Shown here one piece after another: positions 1-11,569 of a stretch of 64,000 bases of DNA. A program made the position numbers and the translations under genes. This DNA comes from Brachionus manjavacas (lineage: Eukaryota > Rotifera > Eurotatoria > Ploima > Brachionidae): contig JAHQIY010000005.1 in the NCBI GenBank assembly GCA_019054805.1, positions 5,625,501 to 5,689,500 on the forward strand, written 5' to 3'. Numbering within the stretch: the stretch's first letter is position 1; every line of letters begins with the position of its first letter. The notes under the pieces were generated by a model. That model searched no databases. It saw only the letters and a list, made by a program, of their open reading frames with translations, and was not told the origin of the DNA.

Positions 1-1
1 T

Positions 2-271
2 CACAGAGCAGCTGATTTTGCTAATGTTATGTTTCGTGAGGACCGCACACCTGCGCAACAAGCCGCTTTCATTAAGCAAAGACAAGAGATTAGAAAGCTA
101 AACGACGAACTTGAAGCATATAAGTTGCTCGAACAATACCGAAACGTCCTGCACAAATCGCGTAAAACTATAGTTTGTATTGATCTGGCCAAGTCAGCTG
201 CTGCCAAAAATTATGTGATCGTTCAGCACAAAGTTATCGTCGAGAACGCCAAGAAAGAGCTTGGATTATGA
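2..271 (+). pseudogene. LINE 1 ORF1-like C-terminal part
   Basis: An open frame entering from the left edge and ending at TGA 269-271. The visible ~89 residues are charged and helical (EIRKLNDELEAYK and the following Leu/Lys-rich stretch), like the coiled-coil or linker end of a LINE ORF1, or the region just before the endonuclease. It lies in the same frame as the downstream ORF2, so the TGA could be the genuine ORF1 stop or a mutation in one long frame. No zinc knuckle or RRM is visible in this piece. Confidence 0.5.
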
Positions 272-3181
272 CGAGTACGCCGAGTTTCCCGAGCTGCGCC
301 TCATCAGCTCTTTGCCAGTCGAAGCACCCTAAACCCACTTGCGTCACCATTTGTATCTAAATCTTCTGCGCTCTCCCGTCAACTACCAACCATTTTAGTA
401 TCAAATGCGCGCTCACTGAAAGATAAAGTCCCATCCCTCATACAGATACTTGAAGACGAACGCCCACATATTGTTATTATCACCGAGACTTGGCTTAATT
501 CCGACTCAGTCGCTTCTGTTTGTGCCCAACTATCCTACAGCAATACACACAAGCTGAAACAATATAACACCGAGAGTACCGAGCGCACTGGTAAACGTGG
601 TGGGGGTACGATGGTACTTGTGAGAACGGATTAAACTGAGTCCATAACTAGACTACCTGCTACACTACCAATCATTAAAGGCTGGCATACAGAAGAAGGC
701 CGGGCAAAACTCGGCTTATTAGAATACACGATAACTCGCACCCGACCACATCGTCCTCCAAGAGGCTATTCCTGCGTACTTGCTGGAGCCGTTTACATTC
801 CAGAATTTAATGTATCGCGTCTTCGTAGCTCGATTAGTCAATTGTGTCATGCGCTTGAAGAACCAGTGACTAAGTGCTCGAGCAACAACAAGCCTCTTAT
901 ATTCTTGGCTGGTGATTTCAATGGAGCAGACGTTCGACCATTTTGCACCAAGTTCTACTTACGTCAAATCAATCGTGAACCAACTAGAGCTGCAAAATGC
1001 CTCGACATAATTCTATCCAATGCCCCTGACTGTTACATCTCCGAGACACGTAACCCACTCGGTCCACCAACCAGCTCTCCCCAGTATTTCAACTTAGCTG
1101 ACGAGGCTAGTACAAACTCGGAAAACAACGAACCGAGCTGCAGCGATCACCGAATCGTCCTGGCCGTTGCCCCAAAACACCTTTATTCGGCAACCAGACC
1201 TTCCGAACGAAAAATTTTAGTCCAATCAGGTCAACTTCGCGACACAGTTGCTGCAATACGACAGCTTGACACAAATGCCCTTCTCGCTGACATTGAAACA
1301 GACCCGCACAGCTCCATCAACCGATGCATGCAAGCCATTCGTAACGCACAAGACCTTCACCAGCCATTGCGAATCGTTAAGACTAAGGGTGACCAAGAGT
1401 GGATGAATGTCGAAATCAAGCAGCTGATCCGCGAACGCCAGCGTCTACACTCTGCAGGTGAACACAACCTACGTGATCAACTTGCTCTTCGCATTGTAGG
1501 TTTAATCGCCACCCGCAAAGCTACCTTCTACCGCGAGAGGTATACGAGGAGTAAAGCCGGCATGTGGGAACATGCAAACAAGTTGCGCAAGCCACCAACC
1601 ACTCTCCCACCTGATCCTGAGTATGGCGAACGACTAAACGAGCAGTTCTCGGATACTGTTTGGCAAGGAGTGACTCAAGCTAACATATCACGCTTTATTC
1701 GTCGCGATGCCTTGCCACCCGTCGTTCCGGTTTTCAACTTTACCAACGTAGGCGAACAACTTCGCAACGTGAAGTCAACCTCGGCTGGCCCAGATGGCAT
1801 CTCAGGAAAGCTACTTTACTCAGCAAGACTCGAATTAGTTTCACCTTTAGTTACCATCTTTAACCATTGCGTAAACAAAGGTATTGTCATTGACGAATGG
1901 CGACTTGGTAACATCACGCCAATCCCGAAAGTGCAGAATCCAGCTACACCTAGCGACATGCGACCAATTGCCATCACTTCGACGCCATGTAAGATCATGG
2001 AGCGCATTATCACCAAGCAGATATTGCGCCTTGTTCGTGTAAGGCTTCTCACTAACAAGCAATTTGGCTTCTTAACTGGTAGAAGCACCACCGATGCATT
2101 GATTATGGTATTAGATGAATGGGGAAAAGCTATAGACAGTGGGGACCAGAAGGTGATAGGAATTTTCTTCGACTTCGCCAAGGCATTCGACTTAGTTGAC
2201 CATGAGTGACTCATTATCAAGATCGAGTCTATGCTTCCTCAATGGCTAATCACTTGGATTGCAACTTGGCTGTCACATCGTAAGCAACGAGTTGTCCACA
2301 GAGGTAAGGCAACAAAATGGCGAGATGTACGTGCTGGTGTTATTCAGGGCAGTGTCCTTGGACCTATCCTATTCCTCCTCTTCATACTCGACATCAATGA
2401 GTACCTGCCTTTTGGAGTTGAGTTACTAAAGTACGCCGACGACATCCTAGCTTACATTGTAGGAAACACATTTGGCAACATCCCTCAAGAAATAGTTGAT
2501 GCCATTCAACGCTGGTGTGTTGATAATAAGATGCGCTTAAACGTGGGCAAGTGCAAAGTGATCTTCATTAATCCCCCGCGCGTACTCGGCTCAAGTGTTC
2601 CTACTGTTTATCTGCTCGGCCAAATGCTTGAGACAGTCAAGTCCTATAAGTATCTCGGCTTTGAGCTTTCTGACTCGCTCGACCTCGATCTCCAATGGAG
2701 ACGTGTACGCTCAATTGTCAGCCCTATCGAGTTCTTGCTCAAGCAGCTTAAACTCAATGGCTGGTCTACGCCGATGCTCATTTGTGTATACCGAGCATAT
2801 TGTCTCAGCCACTTTACGTACAGCGCCGTAATGCTTACTTCAACCTCTGCTGCTGCTAAGTGTGAGATGAACGCTTTCAACTCCCGTTTATGGCGAATCA
2901 TGGGAATCGACGATCAGACTGCAGGCTCCTACAAACTCCTCCCAATCGCCGAGTTTATAGACCATGTCTGCGAACAAACACTCAATAGAATTCTGGCTGA
3001 CCTAAACCATCCCATCATGTCATGTCAACCACGCAACCTTCGCTTGAACGCACGCTTCCCTTTCCAAACAAGAAAAGCAAACAAGGCTGCTTATCACAAC
3101 AGCTTCTTACAGAAGTTCCTTCGAAAACTTCGCAACGATTCCAACAGCCAAAACGCGAGAGCTAGTCTCTATCTTGTTTAA
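272..3181 (+). pseudogene. LINE 1 ORF2: endonuclease-reverse transcriptase with two in-frame stops
   Basis: One reading frame runs the whole way, interrupted only by TAA at 632-634 and TGA at 2207-2209. The endonuclease begins near 390 (LVSNARSLKDK), with HIVIITETWL near 470 and the LAGDFNGADV and SDHRIVLAV motifs near 907 and 1141. The reverse transcriptase follows: SAGPDGISGKLL near 1782, ITPIPKV near 1915, RPIAITSTPCKIMERI near 1961, FFDFAKAFDLVDHE ending at 2206, the GVIQGSVLGPILFLLF block near 2337 and the KYADDILAY catalytic block near 2430. The C-terminal domain continues to TAA at 3181. With only two stops and no frameshift the copy is young but not translatable as it stands. Confidence 0.85.
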
Positions 3182-3642
3182 TCATATAACTAGTTTATAA
3201 TTTATAATTTATATTTTTGTAGCAATTTACGACATGTCTGACAATTCTTAATTTATATTTTAATAACAATTATTGTACAATTAGATTTAATTCTCAAATC
3301 AATAATTTTTAATCAATAAAACGTTTGAAACTCAAGTTACAAATTGAAAAAAAAATAATTTCAATTAATTATTTTTAGTATTACAATGAAGTTAAATAAA
3401 TTTAATTTAACATAGAATATTTTGTTTTTATTGTTTTCAAACAAAATTCCTTAATTAATTTATTTTTAAAACATGTAAGAAAATTGATTTTTTAGAAAAA
3501 GACTAAAAATTTTATCTTATTTAACTTATCTAATAATAGAAAATATATTTATTAAATATATTCTTCGTTTAATTAAATTATTTAAAAAATTTTTTAATTT
3601 CAAATTTAATGATAATCTGAGTCATTCCTTAATATTCAAGTC

Positions 3643-5429
3643 TTAACTCAAGTTCCACTCCCTGATGACACGATTTGTGAAAAAGTTTCCACATTTGGCG
3701 CAGTTGGTAGGTGCTTGGACGGAGAGACGCCTCTTGTGCCCTCTAATACCCTGGGCTGGTCCGGGTTGGTAAAGCGAGCTGCAATGCGGGGGAGTTCTGA
3801 CCCTATCTATGCTATTTAAGCTATTTCTAAACTTAAACATTTGGATCATGTCTCCTCTGGTCCTGCGTTCGTGCAGAGTGGGCAAACCTAAGATGGAAAA
3901 GCGATCGCTGTAACTGAAGTTACGGATTCTCGGAACACGTTTTGTTGCTCTTCTTTGCACTTTCTCAAGAATGTTGCTGTCCTTGGCATGATGGACTAAT
4001 TTACAAGCTAATAAAAATTAATCTACCACCTTATCTTATCTATTGAGAAGATCATTTCTGCACTTAAGATCTTTTAAAGTAAATATAAATAATCATCTAA
4101 GTGATCAAAACCCGATTAAAGCAGGAGTTCCACAAGGGTCAGTAATTAGTCCGCTTCTTTTTAGCATTTTTATAGATGATATACCAAAAAGAGACAAAAC
4201 AAACTGCCAATACTCTCTTCTTTTTGCAGATGATTTGGCTACCAAACTGTGTAGGGGCACCAAACAACTGCTGCATACTCCAAATGGGGCCTGACATATG
4301 CGCAGTATAGTGTTTTGAAGGTGGCGTTGGTCCAAAATTTAAACGTTCGTCTTAGCTTTCCAAGGATGGAGATGGCCTTATTAGATTGGGCTTTGGTTTG
4401 TCTGGAGAACTTAAGATTGCACGCGAAGGTGACTGACAGATCTTTTTCAATACTAGTGTGATTGAGTCCTGACCTTGTCACACCCATGCAGAGGTCTATG
4501 TCCGAGTACTTGTTCTGGCCGGATCTGCTGAATTCCATTACTTTGCATTTTTCGGTATTCAACAGCATCTGCCAAGTTGTGGACCACTCAGTTAGTGCCT
4601 CAAGATCCCGTTGAAGCAATTCAAGGTCGCTAACATTGCGGATGGTTGCAATGAGCCTGCTGTCATCCGCGAAAAGCTTGATGACGTGGTTTACTATGTC
4701 AGGCATGTAGTTAATGTAGATAACAAACAAGAGCGGTCCTAGAACACTGCCTTGAGGGACTCCACTAGCAACTTCTTTCCAGTCCGCCACATACTGTCCT
4801 ATTGCCACTCGCTGCTTCCGACCTGATAGGAAGTCTCTGATCCAGTTCACTAAGCGCACCTCGAAGCCGTTAGCAGCCACTTTAGTGCAGAGAGACTCAT
4901 GACACACTTTATCAAAAGCTTTGGCAAAATCCAAGAAAACCACTAGCACATTCCAGTTGTTATCGATACCTTCACTTATCCTGTCTACTGTTTCCAAGAG
5001 GTTGGTAATTGTCGATTTGTTCAGGACAAAACCATGCTGCTCAAGTGCAATAAGTTTATTGTTGAAGAGGTGTTCCATCATGGCGTCTCTTATGATTCGT
5101 TCCATAATCTTACAGGGCACTGCAGTTAGTGAAATCAGCCTATAAATGCTTACCAGACTTCTACTACCTTTTTTAAAAATAGGCGTAACTTGGGCTCGTT
5201 TCCATAGATCAGGCGTCTTACCAGAGATGAAGGACTGAACAAATATGACGCTGAGAGTTTCGGCGAATGCATTGGCACATCTTTTTACGACGAACGGGTG
5301 TATGAAATCTAGACCAGGTGATTTAAGAGGATTGAGACGGTTAATGTGCTTTTTGAGATTTTCCGGTGATTTAGTTATTAAAGACAAAACAGACTTTTTT
5401 AATTTTTCTTCGAATCCAAAAGGGCTCAC
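3643..5429 (-). mobile_element. LINE family A, 5'-truncated RT copy carrying an insertion
   Basis: Minus-strand CR1/Jockey-like reverse transcriptase. From 5429 downward it reads LKSPGLDFIHPFVVKR, VTPIFKKGSR, LISLTAVPCKIMERII, VFLDFAKAFDKVCHE, ASGVPQGSVLGPLLF and KLFADDSRLIAT (the YADD block with F in place of Y), then the thumb with RPHLEYAAVVWCPYT. The C-terminal part resumes at 3960-3643 (QRRATKRVPRIRNF, ending FFTNRVIREWN), on the other side of a 260-bp insertion at 3989-4248. No endonuclease is present, so the copy is 5'-truncated. It is almost identical to the fragment at 23729-24480, which suggests recent activity. Confidence 0.88.
3989..4248 (+). mobile_element. Fragment of LINE family C inserted into LINE family A
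   Basis: About 260 bp of plus-strand RT coding sequence from a different LINE family: [18 protein letters not shown] and LLFADDLAT. It splits the minus-strand family A element between the sequence for WCPYT and that for QRRATK. The uninterrupted target is visible at 24355-24385 in the other family A copy. The piece begins and ends inside RT, without a 3' end, poly(A) or target duplication. The short word TTGGC lies at both junctions. The same family recurs at 16440-17245 and 22110-22560. Confidence 0.8.
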
Positions 5430-5646
5430 TGAAAGTTAACCTGATTATATCTAATTAATGTTAGTTTTATCCTACTTTTTGGTCAGAAATAAAAATATTT
5501 GAAAAAAATTAATTTGGAATAAGACAATTTGTAAATTCTCTTCCTTTGAATGATAAAAAGTATGCTTTTTTTTCAAATTTGTATTTAAAATTTAATAATA
5601 AAAAAATAACAACCAAGGTTTATAAAAACAAAATTTTTTTTCAAAA

Positions 5647-7445
5647 TTACATCGAATCTTTAAACCAGTCCCGCAAGAAATAGTTTTTCTCAAACTCTTC
5701 TGAGTTTCTTGTTATTTTTGATATTCGAATCAAATTTGAGTTCATTTCTCTGGACGCTATGTACACATGGTTCTCTTCAGTACAAAACTTTTTAATTGAA
5801 TCAAGAATCTCGGTCATTAAATTCAAGCAAACATTCTCTTTCCACCACTTTATAAATCAAACCTAAAAAAAATGCTATTGCAATAAAAAAATTACTCTGT
5901 TCGGTGCCAATAAGTCATCTACTTTACAGTCGATTATTTTGCTGATTATTCCATCATCGTTCCTGAGGCCAACTTTTATCAATTCGATTCCAACAAGATA
6001 ACTTTGTAACCACCATTTTAAAAATTTTTGATTTCTTTCAAAATTCAAATCTCTTATTGAATCACCTCTACTAGATTTTATCTCACAATAATCTCTCAGC
6101 TCTCTATGCTCATCTGTTAAACAGCAATCTACTTCGGCACCATACATTAGTTTGTGATTTCCTATCGAATTACTGACAATTGTAGAAAAATTATTATCAG
6201 GATCAGGCACTTCATCTGGTCCACATCCATCTTCACCTGGAAAATCTAAAAAAAAAAATTGATTACAATCTACCAATTTTTAGTCTATTCTATGGTTATT
6301 ACCAGATGTAATGTAGGTCTCAAATTTATGACCCCAATATGTAAAAGACTTGGTCATCTGATCTGGATTGATTCGCTGTTCTCTTTGAAAATCAGTTTCG
6401 ATTTCACACAAATAATATGTTCCTTTGTACAATATAATGGAAAACTTCCAATCTTTAAATTTATCGTATGCTGAAACTGACATTGTGGTGAGCAGACCCC
6501 TCCAGCAGACAAAATCAAGCTTCAGAGGCTTTTTTTTATTTTTTTGGGCCACTTTTTCTTTATTTGAAAGTATCCATTTAAGTAGTTGGTCGATGCCATT
6601 TTGATGAGGTATATGGTGAACGAATTTTTCTAATCCAATTTTTAGATCAAAGCTAAGATTTTCACAAATCTTTGGAAGAGCTTAAATTTTTTTTTAGACA
6701 AAAATGATGAATATTCAATTGATATATTTTTTTTCATAGAATAATTGTTTCGTTGAATTATTTTCTGAGAAAATCCTTAATGGATTAAATGAAGAAAAAA
6801 ATTAAAAGAAAATAGAATTTTTTTCAGAATGATAGTCTCTCGTATATTAAAAATTTTCAAAATAATGAAAAATTAAAATTTTAATTGTAGTTTATGTACA
6901 GTAACTTTTTTTGTTCTATTAAAATTATAATTTATTAGTCTTAGTGTTATTAGTGAGTATATTTCTTTGATATAAAGATATTTCTTTGTATATTTTAAAA
7001 TTTATTTCTATTAATTCTGCCTTACTCTATTGATTTTCTGTGAATTAATTATTCTATGAATTGAAATCATCGACAAAAAAGAAAAAAAAATATTTTTTCC
7101 ATATTACCTAAGAATTTTATGCCTCCAGTCTTTTCAAAATCTATTTTTTTTTGTTCATTTTTTTCTATTTCCAAAAGCCTTTCTATAAATGAATTATTTA
7201 AAAAATTGGCCGGGTCTTTTTGGCTTACTTTCACTCGGCAAAATGCCGATCTCCACCGGTCGGCCGATTTCTGGCCAAGGTTTATTATAGCTAGACGAAG
7301 GATGAATATAAACTAATGCATTGGATTCATCTAATTTGATAAAATTTCTAAAATTTTTAATTCGATTTGCTTGATTGTTTTCCGTTTTTCTGTATGGTAA
7401 GTAACAATTGTTTCTTTTTCTGATTTTATCACGCCTTTGGTCCAT
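5647..7445 (-). CDS. DXO: DXO/Rai1-family decapping and exoribonuclease
   Basis: Removes faulty or NAD caps from RNA 5' ends and degrades the RNA 5'-3' (family knowledge). The five-exon model is 7445-7229, 7182-7108, 6680-6303, 6245-5896 and 5847-5647, all with GT-AG introns and agreeing phases, giving 406 aa, the usual family size. Landmarks in order: RPVEIG, the FVCWRGLL motif with its Arg, EIETD, YWGHKFETY, YGAEVDCCL with the metal-binding Glu and Asp, CEIKSSR (Glu-x-Lys), and FLKWWLQSYLVGI with the Gln of the last motif. The 46-nt first intron (donor GTAAGC, acceptor TTTATAG) is needed to keep frame; without it the first exon would look frameshifted. The last acceptor, before WWKEN, is the least certain junction. 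The first exon is less conserved and its ATG is only the most upstream plausible one. Confidence 0.88.
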
Positions 7446-8339
7446 TGCTTAAACTTGATGAAACTGAATTCAATTTCAACTATCTTTTTAAAAATAAAAT
7501 TTCTGATCTAATGTACAGAATTTATAATATTTTAAAAATCATATTTTTGTAAATAAAATTTTTTAATTGAGTTATTGGTTTTTAGTTTGAAAAGGTATAT
7601 TTATTGTTTAGAGATATTTTTTCTCAATTTAAAATCATCAGAGTTCTAAATTAGATAAAAATTAAAACTTAACGATTTAAATTCACCTTTATCTTTTATT
7701 TTATTAACTTCCTTTTTAATTTTATTTTAAATTATGTAAACCTTTCATTCCATAAAATATTAAAATATTATGAATTTTTTTAAAGAAAAAACTTAACAAA
7801 AATGTAGATTCAATAGTTTTGCGATAAAAAAGAATCCAGTAAAAATTTACAAGTCTTTGAAAAATTTGAAATTTTTTTTCACATTATGTTCTTTAGCAGT
7901 AGTGATCTCATACAATAAAAAATTTCCACAAATTTAATGATTAAAAAAATTCAAGACAAAAATAAAAGTCATTTGTTCTTGATTTTTGAAGTAAAAACTT
8001 AATAAAATTAATTTGAACTAAACTCATAAATTGATATAACCATTCTGACCAGAATATATAATTCTTAAAATCTATAAAGTCAATCTTTTGGAAATTTATC
8101 TAATGCAAATTTTTTTAAGTAGGAAAAAAATATATTTATTTTTCTCTTTCATTATCTTGAATTGGAAAGATATTCGGATATTCATTGATTATTTAAAAAA
8201 ATACAATAATTTAATGATATTTATTTAAAAGAACAGTGACAAGTTCTTTTAAATGAAAACTCATTGTACATTTTCATGCTTAGAAGAATTAATATGAATT
8301 AATTATAATTAAATGAGCTGAGGATTTAAAGAATTTTTT
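7446..8339. other. AT-rich intergenic DNA, nothing recognised
   Basis: Very AT-rich with many A and T runs. No open frame of credible composition, no RNA gene and no clear repeat boundary was found. It contains the presumed promoter of the DXO gene. Confidence 0.6.
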
Positions 8340-9560
8340 TTCTTTAAAATATATCAACAGATTTCATACCCTAGCTTAAAAATGAATAAAAACTATTTAA
8401 AAAATATTTTATTGCTTCTGAAATAATTATTTTTAAAAATAAGCTCAAAGTTGGAAAATTTTCAGTCACTTTAAATTTTAAACTTAGCTGTAAATTAATT
8501 CAATTGCAAAATTCTGAAAACTTTCAAAACAATTAGTTAGTTTATTATACTGACAAAATTAAAAAAATATTTTTAGATATGAACAAAAAAATCAAATAAA
8601 TTTAACATATAAAAAATTATTGAATTTAAAAAAATAAACAATTATTTATTTTATTTATTTAAAAAAAATTTAATCTTTTAATAGAATTTTAAAAGTTTTT
8701 TCGATTTTTTCGCAGATGCATAAAATTTTAGTTTAAAAACTTAAATTTAAATTGTTTTTAAAAAAACATCTTTTTAAATAATGTGAAATTAAGGTTCTTA
8801 AAAAATTTTTAAATATTTAGAATATTTGTTAAATAAAGATACATTAAAGCTTCAAAGCACATTGAGATTTGGTTCAATATCAGAGTTTATTAATAAACTA
8901 TTATTATTATTATTCTTAAAATTTGTTATATTCAAACAGAAAATTTACATATCAAATCTTTAAATCATTGATTTTCAGTATATTTTTTAATTTTTGAAAT
9001 TATCATTATATTTGACAAATTTTTATTTTTAATATTAAAAAATTTCATTAAGTTTTCATATTTAAATCTGATTTTATACAATTTAAATAAATTGCTCTGC
9101 TCTAGATAAAAAAATTGCTCCGAATTTCACTCTTTTCTTCTAAATCTATCAAAAGATTTCACGATTTGATTTAAAACTTAACTCTAAAATTATTCAAAAA
9201 AAAAATTTTGAATTCTTTAAAAACAATCAGTTTATTCATAAAATACTGACAAAATTTTTAGGGTATTAACAAAAAAATCAAATAATTTAAAGATATAAAA
9301 AAGATTGAATTATAAAAAGAGACATTAAATTATTTTATTCACAAATAAAATTTTAATTTAAAAAATAAAATTTTCATCTTTTAATAGAATTTTAAAAGTT
9401 ATTTCGATTTGATCGCAGATACATAAAATTTAAGTTTAAAAACAATAAATTATAGTTTTAAAAAAAGTATTTTTAGAATAATGTTAAATTTTTTAAATAT
9501 TCAAAATATTTATAAGATAAAAATATATAAATGTTTGAAATCATGTAGAGATTTGGTTCA
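8340..9560. repeat. Degenerate tandem duplication downstream of the orphan membrane gene
   Basis: The stretch around 8340-8880 resembles 9140-9560. Both run through similar versions of TCTTTTAATAGAATTTTAAA (8675 and 9378), then a TTTCG...CGCAGAT.CATAAAATTT block, and both end in GAGATTTGGTTCAATATC (8868 and 9550). The copies are diverged with many small indels. Because the unit matches the 3' flank of the membrane-protein gene, an old tandem gene duplication whose coding part was lost is possible (inference). Confidence 0.6.
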
Positions 9561-10955
9561 ATATCCAGAAAGTTGTTTTAGATAATCAAAGCTTATCGAA
9601 TAAAACAGCAATTTGTAATAGAATTACCAAGAGAAAGCTCTGTTTAATAACATTTGTTTCAGACACCATAGACAAGTTTCTGTCTAACTTTAAATCAAAT
9701 TTTGGTTGCTTAACTTCACAATTTCCAAAGCCTTTCCATGCTGGTTCTTTTTTTCCCGAAAATTCTTGAATCAAATAAACTCCATAATTATTAAATAATT
9801 TTTCATCATCTAGGGAATATCCATCGCTTTTAAAAAAACCATAATTATAAACTGGATAATCATGCTGATAATTTGGTCGCTCGATAAATTGTAATTTAAT
9901 TTTAAAATAGCTAATGTTTTGTTTACAAAAACCAAATGCATCTTGATTAAAATTTTCGGTGCAGTTGATTATTCTTTGATAGAACCTTTTGTAATAATAA
10001 GTGCAACTTTCTCTACCACATCTTGCCGAATTTACACTTTTATTTTCACTCTTAATTAGCTCATTTAATGAGCCTATAATTTTTCTATCAAAATCCACTT
10101 TGCTTAAATTACCACCTGATTTGATTTTTTCAATTTCATCCCATTTCAACAAAGTGATTTTAATCGTTTTTGGACTTATGTCTTTTGGCGTTCGATTTAA
10201 ATTTACCAACAAAGCTATATTCAATCCACAAAGTGTAATTGTCAATACTAGCAATAAAAGACTTCCAATATAAACATAAGTTTTACTAATATCTTTGTTA
10301 TTTACCATTAATGATAAAAAAACAACAGAAACAAAAGTGCTTAGAAAATAAATCAACATTAGAACTATTCTAGCCTGAACAATAGAAACATTATAAAAGC
10401 TAAAACAGGAAATAAATTTGTAAGTAATAGCTTCTTTTGGAATGAAGAAAATTAAAAAAACCACATTTGAAAATATTATAGAAAGAAAGTAATCTTTCTT
10501 TTTTGTAAATTTCTTACAATCCTCGTCTTTTACTTTTAAAAGAATACTACTTACCAAAATTACAATGTAAAATTTAAGAATGAGAGTGGGAATTAAAAAT
10601 ACTAAATTCATTAGCCAAGTAGCCAGGAATACATAAGGATAATTAATTGATTTATTAAAGTCATGAATTGAGAAAGAGGCCCTGAATAGAATATCCGACA
10701 TCAATTTCCAGTCTAAGCCAAATACACAACAAGGTATCAGTGAAATTGGAATTCCAAAAATAAGAAAAGGTATTGCGGTATTTCGACCCATAATGTTTCT
10801 TTTCTTTAATAAAAATTCAACTAAATTTAAATTAAAGTAAACAATATAAATAGTCATTTTTTTGGCTCTAATTTCACAATTAAGTTTAGATTTATATATT
10901 AATTTATGAAATTATTATTAAACTAAAATCAATCAACCTTTAAGAAAATTATTGC
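8880..10955. repeat. Segmental duplication, inverted copy at 38401-40525
   Basis: About 2.1 kb containing the gene at 9586-10857 and both flanks recurs in inverted orientation near 38401-40525. The match ends near GAGTTTATTAATAAACT at 8884 and near AAAATCAATCAACCTTT at 10925. Flank and coding sequence are both conserved with scattered small indels, so this is a DNA-level duplication and not a retrocopy. Confidence 0.85.
9586..10857 (-). CDS. Orphan multi-pass membrane protein, copy 1
   Basis: Single-exon frame of 423 aa that I do not recognise. Hydrophobic segments lie near residues 24-45, 73-107, 121-140, 165-187 and 195-220. They are followed by a ~185-residue hydrophilic region with several Cys and NxS/T sites, and by a final hydrophobic tail (SFLLVILLQIAVLF, 405-418) that could be a last membrane helix or a lipid-anchor signal. 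This layout suggests a membrane-embedded N-terminal half and a large extracellular or lumenal C-terminal domain. A second ATG at residue 23 (MGRNTAIPF) is an alternative start. The inverted copy at 38506-39826 agrees over nearly the whole length except for a short stretch near residues 276-290, where copy 1 reads RCGRESCTYYYK and copy 2 is longer and unrelated. No function is assigned. Confidence 0.75.
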   Translation of the reverse strand: MTIYIVYFNLNLVEFLLKKRNIMGRNTAIPFLIFGIPISLIPCCVFGLDWKLMSDILFRASFSIHDFNKSINYPYVFLATWLMNLVFLIPTLILKFYIVILVSSILLKVKDEDCKKFTKKKDYFLSIIFSNVVFLIFFIPKEAITYKFISCFSFYNVSIVQARIVLMLIYFLSTFVSVVFLSLMVNNKDISKTYVYIGSLLLLVLTITLCGLNIALLVNLNRTPKDISPKTIKITLLKWDEIEKIKSGGNLSKVDFDRKIIGSLNELIKSENKSVNSARCGRESCTYYYKRFYQRIINCTENFNQDAFGFCKQNISYFKIKLQFIERPNYQHDYPVYNYGFFKSDGYSLDDEKLFNNYGVYLIQEFSGKKEPAWKGFGNCEVKQPKFDLKLDRNLSMVSETNVIKQSFLLVILLQIAVLFDKL

Positions 10956-11569
10956 TTTTTTGATTAAGAAAATCAATCAACTTTTTACGAAGTTTTTATT
11001 CTAAATAATATTCTAATATTTGAGATTGGCATTTCCATTATTAGCCAGAAGTATTATTTCTAAACGATTTTCGTGATTTAATTTTCACACTATTCATGTC
11101 TATCAGGCCTGTAACATGCCAAGTTCCTAAGTTAGGTTTTAAAATAAATTTGACACCTTGCTTAGACAGCAATAAAACTTTTTTCTTTTTATTAATTAAA
11201 GTTAAAGTCCCATGAAAAAATTGAAATTTGACTTATATATTCAAAAATTTATAGAAAATTTAAAAGACAATTCAAAGTCTTTTCTGAATTTAACTAAAAA
11301 TATTTAGGATTTTGAAATTAAATCTTTATGTAAAATAAGCACTTAATAATAAATCCTTAGCAGAAAAAAAAATTGTATTTTTAAAATTTTAAAATTAATT
11401 TAAAAAATCGTAAAAAATTTCGAGTCGGTTGGATGACTTGGACAGATGGTTCAGACTGTTTGGATCTCAATTAACTGGGATCTGAAACTGGCAGCTATAC
11501 TCATGTAAAAAATCAAGGAGAAGTCAACTTCTTTCCTACAGGTACTAAAATAAAGTAGACTATTTAATA
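10956..11569. other. Intergenic DNA, nothing recognised
   Basis: AT-rich spacer upstream of the membrane-protein gene, presumed to include its promoter. Slightly richer islands lie around 11040-11160 and 11420-11530, with no usable open frame on either strand and no match to other repeats in the window. Confidence 0.5.

Larger units (their letters stand above)
1..3340 (+). mobile_element. Non-LTR retrotransposon (LINE 1), nearly full ORF2
   Basis: An APE-type LINE cut by the left window edge. It has the end of an ORF1-like frame, an ORF2 with apurinic endonuclease and reverse transcriptase, and a short AT-rich 3' region with AATAAA at 3315-3320. It is markedly more GC-rich than its surroundings. 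The domain order (endonuclease, RT, no RNase H) and the RT wording suggest the CR1/L2/Jockey group; the clade is inferred. The true 3' end is uncertain because no target duplication can be seen without the 5' end. Confidence 0.85.

Noticed and set aside
7194-7445. A frameshift mutation in the first DXO exon
   Set aside because: A 46-nt GT-AG intron with good sites and the right phase explains the frame change without invoking damage.
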